Below are positions 1 through 8,034 of a stretch of 50,150 bases of DNA, in pieces. Below the pieces are notes generated by a model. The model did not search any database and was not told where the DNA came from. It saw only the letters and a program-made list of their open reading frames with translations. This stretch comes from Lachnospiraceae bacterium (lineage in GTDB: Bacteria > Bacillota > Clostridia > Lachnospirales > Lachnospiraceae), in contig JAFTPP010000026.1 of assembly GCA_017463255.1 (NCBI GenBank), positions 1 through 50,150 on the forward strand. The letters run 5' to 3'. Made by a program: the position numbers and the translations under genes. Each line of letters opens with the position of its first letter. Within the stretch, counting starts at the first letter, position 1.

Positions 1-645
1 AAGAAGCTTGCATATATCATATAAATGTCTTGAATCTCTGTCCTGCATATTCTGTATTTTATAATCGCATACGGCAAACACCTTATCCACGAAAGTTCTT
101 TCTATGGATTGAACATTCATCATCACTTCTGCAGCTTCAAAAGGAACTGGCAGGATGATATTTCTGTCTAAACAAAATCTTCCTACAAAGCTACCTACAA
201 CATGTTTGACAACAGGATATACCGACTGATAATAACTAGTTTCTATAATAATCTCCAATGGGATTACAGAAAACAAAGAGTCATACTTAAATACATATTT
301 ATTATAATCATACCGCGACTTTATCTCTTCCGGATTTAACAACACCAATCCTAAATTTTCGGCAATTTCGATAATCAATTCTTTTGATTTCACACGCTCT
401 GATTGCGTAGGTCTTCGCTTCATTGATAAATCAATATCTTCTGAAAAACGGTCTATCAGATTATATGCCTTAGAAAGTGACGTTCCACCTTTGAATACAA
501 ATGGTAGTTCCGACTTTGCCAATTCAAACAGAAACATCGACTGAATAGTATCTTTTTCAACCATTTGCTCACTTCTTCCTATTTCTCTGGCCACAGTCTC
601 AATAATCTCTTTCCATTCAGTTTGATACTCTTTATACCAATTCAT
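1..645 (-). CDS. AbiEii-type nucleotidyltransferase toxin (partial, 3' end outside window)
   Basis: Reading the minus strand from ATG at 645 gives 215 codons with no stop before the window edge, so the C-terminus is missing. The protein carries FKGGTSLSKAYNLIDRFSED followed by IDLSM near residues 51-75, the GG(T/S)-x-D-x-D signature of the DNA polymerase beta-like AbiEii/AbiGii family, and RHLYDI near the visible end, also usual in that family. Family members modify RNA (some act on tRNA) and are the toxin half of type IV toxin-antitoxin or abortive-infection pairs. AAGGAGG sits 8 bases before the ATG, which supports the start. The start lies inside the last 14 bases of the upstream antitoxin gene, so translation is probably coupled. 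I am confident in the family; activity is inferred. Confidence 0.85.
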   Translation of the reverse strand, partial: MNWYKEYQTEWKEIIETVAREIGRSEQMVEKDTIQSMFLFELAKSELPFVFKGGTSLSKAYNLIDRFSEDIDLSMKRRPTQSERVKSKELIIEIAENLGLVLLNPEEIKSRYDYNKYVFKYDSLFSVIPLEIIIETSYYQSVYPVVKHVVGSFVGRFCLDRNIILPVPFEAAEVMMNVQSIERTFVDKVFAVCDYKIQNMQDRDSRHLYDICKLL

Positions 646-1249
646 TCATCAAACCTCCTTGATAAATATTTCGATATACTCTGTCCGGAAACAACGACAA
701 ATATTTTTTCACCTGCACAAAATCAACATCTACTATAGAAATGAAATTCTTTATCTTCGTTGTAAATTCGTCACCACTAACTTCGCTATATTTGTCAATT
801 GTGCTCATGAGATCCAAAAATTGCAGTGCACCTCTATTTTCCTTTGATATTTCCACTACCGGTTTATAAACGATAATCTGTCTTCCATCTACATCTACTT
901 TACGCTGTTTGGTCGATGCCTCATTAGAACAGACCTCATAGCAGGACGGATTTTGCGTTGTAAAACCATACATATTTGCAAGCTGGATACCCGTAATATA
1001 TCCTGACACCACTCCATCTGCCTCTAAATACCTCTTTTGTATAAATTTTTCAACCGATACTTTTCCCTTAGTGCCTAAAATAGTTTTGTAAGAACGATAA
1101 TACACGCCATTGTACAACCGCTCTATTTTTCCTTCATCCGTAAGTTTCTTCATTTCTTGTCTTACTGATTCTCTGGATTTACCCGGAAGCTCTGCAAGAA
1201 AGATTGGTTCATCTTTTTGATAATTGGTAATAATATAATCATACAACAT
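632..1249 (-). CDS. AbiEi-like antitoxin / transcriptional regulator (DUF6088-type)
   Basis: This is a 205-residue protein whose N-terminal 55 residues look like a winged helix (LAELPGKSRESVRQEMKKL, then a GKIERLYNGVYY wing). The rest matches the general pattern of AbiEi antitoxins, in which the N-terminal domain represses the operon and the C-terminal domain counters the toxin. It overlaps the AbiEii gene by 14 bases. An in-frame GTG lies 18 bases upstream, but AAAGGAG at about 1258-1264 is spaced for the ATG at 1249, so I start there. A strong promoter lies at 1295-1322. In the known systems antitoxin and toxin do not bind each other (type IV); whether that holds here is inference. Confidence 0.75.
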   Translation of the reverse strand: MLYDYIITNYQKDEPIFLAELPGKSRESVRQEMKKLTDEGKIERLYNGVYYRSYKTILGTKGKVSVEKFIQKRYLEADGVVSGYITGIQLANMYGFTTQNPSCYEVCSNEASTKQRKVDVDGRQIIVYKPVVEISKENRGALQFLDLMSTIDKYSEVSGDEFTTKIKNFISIVDVDFVQVKKYLSLFPDRVYRNIYQGGLMNELV

Positions 1250-1294
1250 ACAGAACACTCCTTTCACGATTCCGAAATTTGCTTTTTCACTTTT

Positions 1295-1322
1295 ATTATA
1301 TCTATTTTTTCTTTGCTGTCAA
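1295..1322 (-). promoter_or_regulatory. Promoter of the AbiE-type operon
   Basis: On the minus strand TTGACA (1317-1322) and TATAAT (1295-1300) are separated by 16 bases, a consensus vegetative promoter about 45 bases before the antitoxin start. AbiEi proteins usually bind inverted repeats at their own promoter; I could not identify a clear one here. Confidence 0.75.
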
Positions 1323-1377
1323 AGGATTTTTCCGGTAAATTTACTATATCCCTTACTTTCTCGCTCAACCATAATCA

Positions 1378-1434
1378 AAGCCCACAATCTTCAATGCTCG
1401 CTCTACTCGAGGGCATATCGAAGCTTGTGGGCTT
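1378..1434. repeat. Long imperfect inverted repeat between AbiE operon and LRR lipoprotein gene (possible terminator)
   Basis: AAGCCCACAA (1378-1387) pairs with TTGTGGGCTT (1425-1434). Inside, CTTC pairs with GAAG and ATGC with GCAT, so the whole segment can fold as one long hairpin. It lies just after the stop codon of the lipoprotein gene and before the AbiE promoter. No clear U-run follows in the minus direction, so a terminator role is only probable. Confidence 0.5.
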
Positions 1435-1446
1435 ATTTATTACTTA

Positions 1447-2376
1447 TTAATCAATATATTCTATTTTATCATCAAAACCATTATCCTGAGCCCATGTTTC
1501 TGCATAGGAGCCACGGGATACTTTTATCCTTGTCAAGCTACTACAGTCATTAAACGCATTACTGCTAATGCTCGTTACTCCATCTGGAATATTGATACTT
1601 GTCAAGCTATAACAGTAAATGAATGTCTCCACTTCTATACTCGTTACTCCATCTGGAATTTCTATATTTGCTAAGCTACTACAGAGTTTAAACGCACCCC
1701 CACCTATACTCGTTACTCCATCTGGAATTTCTATACTTGTCAGGCTACTACAGTCAACAAACGCACACACTCCTATACTCGTTACTCCATCTGGAATTTC
1801 TATACTTGTCAAGCTACTACAGTCAGCAAACACATTATCACTTAAACTTGTTACTCCATCTGGAATTTTAATACTTGTCAAGCTACTGCAAGCTTCGAAT
1901 GCATGCCCACTTATGCTCGTTACTCCATCTGGAATTTCTATACTTATCAAGCTAGTACAACCAAAAAACGCATTACTACCTATACTCGTTACTCCGTTTG
2001 GAATTTCTATACTTGTCAGGCTATCACGGAAAACGAATGCATTACTACCTATACTCGTTACCCTATAGCCATCAATTTCTTCAGGAATTGAAAACTCAGT
2101 CAACTCACAGGTACCAATCCCTGTAATAGTACACGAAGTTCCATCCGAATTTACCTTATATTCCAAACCCGTTGCAAGTTCATATTTGGGATTATATGGC
2201 TCTTTAACAACATCCTCTGTTTTCTCGGAGGTATTTTCCTCGTTTTTATCATCTTCCTCTGTCTCGACATTTACATCATCAGCTATATCATTATCCTTTG
2301 ATGTATCATTTTCACATGCCATTAAAGACAGGCTAAGTATTGCAAGTGCAATAGCTGAAATAACTTTCTTTCTCAT
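1447..2376 (-). CDS. BspA-type leucine-rich-repeat surface lipoprotein
   Basis: The 309-residue product begins with a lipoprotein signal peptide: basic start, hydrophobic core and lipobox LMAC with Cys21. An acidic, Asp/Glu/Asn-rich linker follows (about 22-65). From about residue 105 to 290 there are eight 23-residue repeats of the form TSI-x5-F-x2-CSSLTSIEIPDGV, the LRR_5/BspA (TpLRR) class. The C-terminal GSYAETWAQDNGF is the usual cap of such proteins. BspA-like proteins are surface adhesins or ligand binders in gut and oral bacteria; the ligand here cannot be told. It is a single gene with its own promoter (2415-2443) and a GGAG site. The repeats are close to identical at DNA level with a 69-base period, so copy number could change by recombination. 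Confidence 0.85.
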   Translation of the reverse strand: MRKKVISAIALAILSLSLMACENDTSKDNDIADDVNVETEEDDKNEENTSEKTEDVVKEPYNPKYELATGLEYKVNSDGTSCTITGIGTCELTEFSIPEEIDGYRVTSIGSNAFVFRDSLTSIEIPNGVTSIGSNAFFGCTSLISIEIPDGVTSISGHAFEACSSLTSIKIPDGVTSLSDNVFADCSSLTSIEIPDGVTSIGVCAFVDCSSLTSIEIPDGVTSIGGGAFKLCSSLANIEIPDGVTSIEVETFIYCYSLTSINIPDGVTSISSNAFNDCSSLTRIKVSRGSYAETWAQDNGFDDKIEYID

Positions 2377-2414
2377 AAAAGAATTTCTCCTTTGCGCATA
2401 AATTAATTAGTATT

Positions 2415-2443
2415 ATTGTATGAATAAATATACCTAAAGTCAA
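2415..2443 (-). promoter_or_regulatory. Promoter of the LRR lipoprotein gene
   Basis: TTGACT (2438-2443) and TACAAT (2415-2420) on the minus strand are exactly 17 bases apart, about 40 bases before the start codon. The rest of 2444-2565 shows no gene or recognisable structure. Confidence 0.75.
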
Positions 2444-2565
2444 GCTTTGATGGTAGCACCGTAGCTCCCTCTATACCTATTCCCTTTTATGCATATAGAA
2501 TTTTGATGGCAACCGTTTTTAAAGCGGTGGTAATAAAAAGTAGCAATTACAAAAGCATGACAAGA

Positions 2566-2609
2566 TGCAAAAAGAGTTTCTTTAGTATTTATCACTAAAG
2601 AAACTCTTT
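2566..2609 (-). terminator. Terminator after tpiA
   Basis: A perfect 16-bp stem, AAAGAGTTTCTTTAGT (2571-2586) with ACTAAAGAAACTCTTT (2594-2609), and a 7-base loop. In the minus direction it is followed by TTTTTG. It ends the pgk-tpiA unit. Confidence 0.85.
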
Positions 2610-2661
2610 ATTTAGTCAGTTACAACTCAATATTTTGTCAAGTTCTAACAACCATTAACTC

Positions 2662-3411
2662 TTATTTGTAATTTACAATTTTACCGAAGTCAGCCTTTAA
2701 TGAAGCACCACCAACAAGACCACCGTCAATGTTTGGCTGAGCAAATAATTCAGCTGCTGTAGAAGCGTTTACAGATCCGCCGTACTGAATACGTACTGCT
2801 TCTGCTGTAGCTGCATCATACATTTCAGCGATACATTCACGAATGCCTTTACATACTTCTTCAGCCTGTTCTGTAGTAGCTGTCTTACCTGTACCGATTG
2901 CCCAGATTGGTTCATAAGCGATAACCATTGTCTTAACCTGATCAGCTGTAACACCAACAAGGTCAGATTTAATCTGAAGACGGATCCAGTCCATAGTAAC
3001 ACCCATTTCTCTCTGCTCAAGTGATTCACCACAGCAAAGGATTGGTGTAAGGCCTGCTTCGAAAGCTTTTTTCACTTTCTTATTTAAGAGGCAATCACAT
3101 TCTTTGAAGTAATCACGTCTTTCAGAATGTCCGATGATAACGTATTTAACGCCTGCATCTACGAGCATTTCTGCTGAGATTTCTCCTGTGAAAGCACCCT
3201 TTTCTTCAAAGTACATGTTTTCTGCACCAACTGCTACGTTTGTACCTTTTACTGCTTCAACAACAGGAACGATGTCGATTGCAGGTACGCAGTATACTAC
3301 ATCTACTTCATCAGATACTACAAGATCTTTTAATTCTGCACATAATTTTACTGCCTGGCTTGGAGTCATGTTCATTTTCCAGTTGCCGGCTACGATTTTT
3401 CTTCTTGCCAT
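2662..3411 (-). CDS. tpiA: Triosephosphate isomerase
   Basis: Interconverts dihydroxyacetone phosphate and glyceraldehyde 3-phosphate in glycolysis (cytosol). The 249-residue length is normal. The three catalytic signatures are present: AGNWKMN at 8-14 (substrate Lys12), IIGHSERR near 93-100 (catalytic His), and [10 protein letters not shown] near 165-174 (catalytic Glu); the phosphate-binding QYGGSVN and GGLVGGASL loops are near the C-terminus. It lies 22 bases after pgk with no promoter visible between them, so the two are co-transcribed. The strong hairpin at 2566-2609 follows. Nothing unusual. Confidence 0.98.
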   Translation of the reverse strand: MARRKIVAGNWKMNMTPSQAVKLCAELKDLVVSDEVDVVYCVPAIDIVPVVEAVKGTNVAVGAENMYFEEKGAFTGEISAEMLVDAGVKYVIIGHSERRDYFKECDCLLNKKVKKAFEAGLTPILCCGESLEQREMGVTMDWIRLQIKSDLVGVTADQVKTMVIAYEPIWAIGTGKTATTEQAEEVCKGIRECIAEMYDAATAEAVRIQYGGSVNASTAAELFAQPNIDGGLVGGASLKADFGKIVNYK

Positions 3412-3433
3412 TTTGATTCTCCTAAATTTATTT

Positions 3434-4657
3434 TTACTTATCGTCCGCTGCTACAACGCCCGGAAGTTCTTTTCCTTCAAGGAACTCTAATGATGCTCCA
3501 CCACCTGTAGAGATGTGGCTCATCTTGTCTGCAAATCCTAACTGATTAACAGCTGCTGCTGAATCACCACCACCGATGATTGTTGTTGCATCTGTTTCAG
3601 CAAGTGCTTTTGCTACAGAAATTGTACCTTTTGCAAGTGTTGGGTTTTCGAATACACCCATAGGTCCGTTCCAAACAACTGTTTTTGCATTCTTAACTGC
3701 ATCTGCAAATAATTCAGCTGTTTTTGTTCCGATATCAAGACCTTCCATATCAGCAGGAATCTTATCAGCATCTACTACAGATACTTCGATTTCAGCGTCG
3801 ATTGGATTTGGGAAACCTGCAGCAATTGTTGTATCGATAGGAAGTAATAACTGTTTTCCTAAAGATTCAGCTTTTGCCATCATTTCTTTACAGTAATCAA
3901 GTTTTTCATTATCAACAAGTGATTTACCGATTTCATATCCTTTTGCTTTTAAGAATGTGAAAGCCATACCACCACCGATGATTAAAGTATCACATTTTTC
4001 AAGTAAGTTATTGATAACGTTTAATTTATCAGCAACTTTTGCACCACCAAGGATAGCAACGAAAGGTCTTACAGGATTTTCAACTGCATTTCCAAGGAAG
4101 TCGATTTCTTTCTGCATTAAGTAACCAACTGCACATTCGCCACCTTTTGCACGAACAACATCTGTTACACCTGCAACAGAAGCATGTGCTCTGTGTGAAG
4201 AACCGAAAGCGTCACATACATATGCATCACAAAGATCAGCTAATTCTTTGCTGAAAGCTTCGCCGTTCTTTGTTTCTTCTGAACCACGGAAACGTGTATT
4301 CTGAAGTAATACAACATCACCTTCGTTCATAGCTGCAACAGCTGCTGTAGCGTCAGCGCCTGTTACATTGTAATCAGCTACGAAGTTAACTTCTTTGCCG
4401 AGTTTTTCAGAAAGTCTCTTAGCAACAGGTGCTAAAGATTCACCTTCGTTAGGACCGTTTTTAACTTTTCCTAAGTGTGAGCAAAGAATAACCTTGCCAC
4501 CATCGTTTAATAATTTGTTAATTGTAGGAAGTGCTGCCACAATACGTGTTTCGTCTGTGATTTCACCATTTTTTAAAGGCACGTTAAAGTCACATCTTAC
4601 AAGAACGCGTTTTCCTTTTACATTAATATCATCAACTGATTTCTTATTTAATGACAT
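3434..4657 (-). CDS. pgk: Phosphoglycerate kinase
   Basis: Transfers the acyl phosphate of 1,3-bisphosphoglycerate to ADP, the first ATP-yielding step of lower glycolysis. Visible signatures are [13 protein letters not shown] near the N-terminus, [12 protein letters not shown] in the hinge region, WNGPMGVFE, and the GGGDSAAAV nucleotide loop near the C-terminus. I start at MSLNKK (4657), giving 407 residues: GGAGG is 8 bases before this ATG, whereas the ATG five codons upstream overlaps that ribosome site. The gene lies downstream of gapA, with a hairpin terminator at 4721-4756 between them, so expression probably depends on partial read-through or an unseen promoter. Confidence 0.98.
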   Translation of the reverse strand: MSLNKKSVDDINVKGKRVLVRCDFNVPLKNGEITDETRIVAALPTINKLLNDGGKVILCSHLGKVKNGPNEGESLAPVAKRLSEKLGKEVNFVADYNVTGADATAAVAAMNEGDVVLLQNTRFRGSEETKNGEAFSKELADLCDAYVCDAFGSSHRAHASVAGVTDVVRAKGGECAVGYLMQKEIDFLGNAVENPVRPFVAILGGAKVADKLNVINNLLEKCDTLIIGGGMAFTFLKAKGYEIGKSLVDNEKLDYCKEMMAKAESLGKQLLLPIDTTIAAGFPNPIDAEIEVSVVDADKIPADMEGLDIGTKTAELFADAVKNAKTVVWNGPMGVFENPTLAKGTISVAKALAETDATTIIGGGDSAAAVNQLGFADKMSHISTGGGASLEFLEGKELPGVVAADDK

Positions 4658-4720
4658 TTTGATATCCTCCATATTTTTATATTAAGGGTTAAACCCTCAC
4701 ATTCTTAGATAAAATCTCAT

Positions 4721-4756
4721 AAAAAATTGAAGGGTCCGATCCAACAGACCGGACCC
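4721..4756 (-). terminator. Terminator / attenuator between gapA and pgk
   Basis: GGGTCCG (4732-4738) pairs with CGGACCC (4750-4756); in the minus direction CTTCAATTTTTTATG follows. The short stem suggests partial termination, which would make gapA mRNA more abundant than pgk-tpiA mRNA. Confidence 0.7.
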
Positions 4757-4775
4757 ATCTTAGGATCTTAAAAAA

Positions 4776-5777
4776 TTATGCTAATTCAGCGAAGTATTTG
4801 ATTGTACGAACCATCTGTGAAACGTAAGAGTTTTCGTTATCATACCAAGATACTACCTGAACAAGGTTATCTTCACCAACCATTGTCTGTGTTGCATCAA
4901 AGATTGAACCATATGTGCTTCCTACGATATCAGAAGATACGATTTCGTCTTCGTTGTAACCGAATGATTCTGTAGCTGCTGCTTTCATAGCTGCATTGAT
5001 TTCTTCTTTAGTAACAGATTTTTCAACTGTTGCTACAAGGATTGTTGTAGATCCTGTAGGGGTTGGTACACGCTGTGCAGAACCGATTAATTTTCCGTTT
5101 AATTCAGGAATAACAAGACCGATTGCTTTTGCAGCACCTGTTGAGTTAGGAACGATGTTAACAGCACCTGCACGAGATCTTCTTAAATCACCTTTTCTCT
5201 GAGGACCGTCAAGGATCATCTGATCACCTGTGTAAGCATGAATTGTGCTCATGATACCAGATTTGATTCCTGCTAAGTCGTTAAGAGCTTTAGCCATAGG
5301 TGCTAAACAGTTTGTTGTACAAGAAGCTGCAGAGATAACTGTATCTTCAGCTGTTAATGTTTTGTGGTTTACATTGTAAACGATTGTAGGAAGGTCGTTT
5401 CCTGCTGGAGCAGAGATAACAACTTTCTTAGCACCTGCTGTAATATGAGCAGAAGCTTTGTCTTTTGAGCAGTAGAAACCTGTACATTCTAATACAACGT
5501 CTACTCCGATTTCTCCCCAAGGAAGTTCAGCTGCGTTAGCTTTTGCGTAGATTTTGATTTCTTTTCCATCAACTGTGATAGAATCTTCGCCAGCTACTAC
5601 TTTATCAGCTAAAGCATATTTACCCTGAGCTGAATCATATTTTAACAAGTGTGCTAACATTTTTGGGCTTGTTAAATCGTTGATTGCTACAACTTCGTAT
5701 CCTTCTGCACCGAACATCTGTCTGAATGCAAGACGACCAATACGGCCGAAACCATTAATTGCTACTTTTACTGCCAT
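4776..5777 (-). CDS. gapA: Glyceraldehyde-3-phosphate dehydrogenase, type I
   Basis: Oxidises glyceraldehyde 3-phosphate to 1,3-bisphosphoglycerate with NAD and phosphate. The 333-residue protein has the Rossmann start [13 protein letters not shown], the catalytic [12 protein letters not shown] (active Cys near 153, then the relay His in IHAYTGDQ) and the C-terminal [12 protein letters not shown]. The residue after the second beta strand is Asp in AINDLTS, which points to NAD use (known for the family). GGAGG precedes the ATG. It has its own promoter (5831-5859) overlapping a palindrome. It heads the gapA / pgk-tpiA cluster; no CggR-type regulator is visible in this window. Confidence 0.98.
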   Translation of the reverse strand: MAVKVAINGFGRIGRLAFRQMFGAEGYEVVAINDLTSPKMLAHLLKYDSAQGKYALADKVVAGEDSITVDGKEIKIYAKANAAELPWGEIGVDVVLECTGFYCSKDKASAHITAGAKKVVISAPAGNDLPTIVYNVNHKTLTAEDTVISAASCTTNCLAPMAKALNDLAGIKSGIMSTIHAYTGDQMILDGPQRKGDLRRSRAGAVNIVPNSTGAAKAIGLVIPELNGKLIGSAQRVPTPTGSTTILVATVEKSVTKEEINAAMKAAATESFGYNEDEIVSSDIVGSTYGSIFDATQTMVGEDNLVQVVSWYDNENSYVSQMVRTIKYFAELA

Positions 5778-5830
5778 TTTTTAGTTCCTCCTAAAATTAT
5801 ATAAAAATTATTATTTTTATCAGCACGACT

Positions 5831-5859
5831 ATTTTACCTAATTTGTATTAAAAATACAA
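5831..5859 (-). promoter_or_regulatory. gapA promoter with overlapping palindrome
   Basis: On the minus strand TTGTAT (5854-5859) and TAAAAT (5831-5836) are 17 bases apart. The -35 side lies in TTGTATTAAAAATACAA (5843-5859), an inverted repeat of TTGTATT around three bases. This could be a repressor site, but no known operator is recognised. Confidence 0.6.
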
Positions 5860-5956
5860 GTGGTAAATATAAAAATATGAGATTTTACCATATTTTTACT
5901 TTTTTCAGGTGCTCCTAAAGTTGAATTTGACAATAAAACCCCCAAAAAATAAAAGA

Positions 5957-5985
5957 TTGTACTTTAAAATCAAATAAGTTATGAT
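5957..5985 (+). promoter_or_regulatory. Promoter of the PHP phosphatase gene
   Basis: TTGTAC (5957-5962) and TATGAT (5980-5985) are 17 bases apart. A second candidate, TTGACA (5927-5932) with TAAAAG (5950-5955), also 17 bases apart, lies just upstream. Confidence 0.55.
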
Positions 5986-6015
5986 GTTTTTGAATAAGAA
6001 ACGGAGGTAACGATT

Positions 6016-6834
6016 ATGGCATTAACAGTTGACCAGCATATTCACTCTTACTTTTCCGGGGATTCCAAAACTCCCATGAAGGATATGATTGAAGCAGCCA
6101 TTGCAAAGGGCCTTACATGTATTACTTTTACCGAGCACATGGATTATGATTATCCGGTAAGTGATAATGACCCTGCCGGCAAATTTGAAGTAAATACCGA
6201 TTCCTACTTATATGAATTATTGGTAAACCGCTCTCTTTACAAAGACCGCATCAAAATTCTCTTCGGAATTGAACTCGGATTGCAGCCCGACATAATCCGT
6301 AAGAATTTATTGTATATTAAAAATTATAATTTTGACTTTGTAATCGGTTCCGCTCATCTTTGCAATAAGAAGGACCCCTACTATCCTTCCTTTTTTGAAG
6401 GCCGTAGTGAGAAAGAAGCTTTCGCTGAGTATTTTAAATGTGTGGTTGAAAACATCAAAGCCTTTTCCAACTTTGACGTCTTTGGACATTTAGATTATAT
6501 TGTACGCTACTGCCCTACCAAAACTGCCAATTACAGTTATGCAAAATATGCGGATTACATCGATACAATCCTCAAATTACTGATTGAAAAAGAAAAGGGA
6601 TTGGAAGCCAACACCGGTGCTTTCAGAAACGGTCTAAGCGAGCCTAATCCAAATCTTGATATATTAAAACGATATAAAGAGCTTGGCGGCGAAATTTTGA
6701 CCATCGGCTCTGACGCCCATTCTCCTGAATACATTGGTGATCAGTTTGAAAAAACCGCATCCCAGTTAAAAGAATGCGGTTTCAAATATTATTGTCTCTT
6801 TGAAGACAGAATGCCGGAATATAAACTTCTCTAG
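6016..6834 (+). CDS. hisJ: PHP-domain histidinol-phosphatase (HisJ family)
   Basis: The 272-residue protein begins with the PHP metal motif DQHIHSYFSGD and has FTEHMDYD, a GIELGLQPD segment, GSAHLC, FGHLDYIVRY and GSDAHSP, the four metal-binding blocks of the PHP superfamily in order. HisJ enzymes dephosphorylate L-histidinol phosphate in histidine synthesis. No other his genes are nearby, so the exact substrate is inferred from family resemblance; another small phosphoester is possible. CGGAGG lies 8 bases before the ATG. The stop overlaps the stop of the convergent mnmA gene. Confidence 0.85.
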   Translation: MALTVDQHIHSYFSGDSKTPMKDMIEAAIAKGLTCITFTEHMDYDYPVSDNDPAGKFEVNTDSYLYELLVNRSLYKDRIKILFGIELGLQPDIIRKNLLYIKNYNFDFVIGSAHLCNKKDPYYPSFFEGRSEKEAFAEYFKCVVENIKAFSNFDVFGHLDYIVRYCPTKTANYSYAKYADYIDTILKLLIEKEKGLEANTGAFRNGLSEPNPNLDILKRYKELGGEILTIGSDAHSPEYIGDQFEKTASQLKECGFKYYCLFEDRMPEYKLL

Positions 6835-7913
6835 AGGATAATTCCTCCCCCAAGCACATATTCCCCATCATAGAACACTGCCGCCTGTCCGCTTGTTATA
6901 GCGCGGACAGGTGTGTCAAAGGTACATTTCAAAAGATTATCTTCCACCTTTTCAATCAGACATCTATCCCCTTTGTGAGAATAGCGGACCTTTGCATTAA
7001 CATACATAGGTTCTTTCAAATCTTCTATAGCCATAAAATTAGGATTCTTACAATAAAACTCTGTTGTAAACAAATCTTCATTCTCTCCGATGACAACTTC
7101 ATTGGTTTCAGGTTTTATTTGTGTTACAAACACAGGATGCCCCATTGCAAGATTAAGCCCCTTCCTCTGTCCAATGGTATAATTCATGATTCCTTCATGA
7201 ATTCCTATTACCTCTCCGGACTGGTTTACATAATTTCCTTTTTGTGGAATTTGCTTTCCATACAATCCGCTACCGGCAGTGGCTCTTTCAAGCTCTCTTC
7301 GAATAAAACCAACATAATCCCCATCCTGAATAAAACAGATATCCTGACTGTCTTTTTTATCTGCCACGGGAATCCCTGCATTATGAGCAATTTCCCGAAT
7401 TTTTTCTTTCTCATATTCTCCAACAGGCATCAGTGTATTCTTTAACTGCTCCTGCTTCAAATCGTACAACGCATAAGTCTGATCTTTTTTGGCAGTTAAG
7501 GAATTGCGGATTGCATATCTGCCGTTTTCAAGCTTATCAATACGTGCATAATGCCCTGTGGCAATGAAAGAAGCTCCCATCTCTTTTCCCTTATTCATTA
7601 AGGCTTCCCATTTCACGTACCGGTTACATACATTACATGGATTGGGTGTTCTCCCCTGCAAATATTCATTTACAAAATATGCAATTACATGCTCATGAAA
7701 TTCTTTTCTAAAATCCACAACCGTATGGGAAATTCCAAGATAATCTGCCACCTTTTTGGCATCTTCCACCGCCGGACTCATAATCTCTCCATCCGGACCA
7801 TCAAAGACCTGCATGGTAACCCCCAATACTTCATAGCCTTTTTCTTTTAATAAATAAGCTGCTACAGAAGAATCTACTCCTCCCGACAGCCCTACGATTA
7901 CTTTTTCTTTCAT
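6831..7913 (-). CDS. mnmA: tRNA-specific 2-thiouridylase MnmA
   Basis: Puts sulfur on C2 of the wobble uridine (U34) of Lys, Glu and Gln tRNAs, using ATP and a persulfide donor. The PP-loop SGGVDSSVAAY is near residues 9-19. The two catalytic cysteines lie in NPCNVCN (about 100) and SQDICFI (about 198), and GHYAR and YTIGQRKGL match the family. I start at MKEKVIVG (7913, 360 residues), eight codons inside the longest frame, because GAAAGG lies about 10 bases before it and the extension does not resemble the family. The gene is monocistronic, convergent with hisJ and divergent from the SpoVB-like gene. Confidence 0.95.
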   Translation of the reverse strand: MKEKVIVGLSGGVDSSVAAYLLKEKGYEVLGVTMQVFDGPDGEIMSPAVEDAKKVADYLGISHTVVDFRKEFHEHVIAYFVNEYLQGRTPNPCNVCNRYVKWEALMNKGKEMGASFIATGHYARIDKLENGRYAIRNSLTAKKDQTYALYDLKQEQLKNTLMPVGEYEKEKIREIAHNAGIPVADKKDSQDICFIQDGDYVGFIRRELERATAGSGLYGKQIPQKGNYVNQSGEVIGIHEGIMNYTIGQRKGLNLAMGHPVFVTQIKPETNEVVIGENEDLFTTEFYCKNPNFMAIEDLKEPMYVNAKVRYSHKGDRCLIEKVEDNLLKCTFDTPVRAITSGQAAVFYDGEYVLGGGIIL

Positions 7914-8034
7914 ATTAAAATGCCTTTCAAAATGCAAATCTACCTATAATATACATCAAAGCCATTCCATGCGCCATACCTAACTTTTTCCTTTCACGCA
8001 TATACTGAATAGAAGCTTTCTTTGCGGTGAAATA

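Noticed and set aside
1619-2068. 149-codon open frame on the plus strand opposite the LRR gene
   Set aside because: It is the antisense image of the 69-base repeats, with no ribosome site; the minus-strand protein has a lipobox and proper LRR pattern.
7930-8015. 24-codon minus-strand frame upstream of mnmA (MRERKKLGMAHGM...)
   Set aside because: There is a GA-rich stretch but no proper ribosome site, and it runs across a region that should hold divergent promoters.
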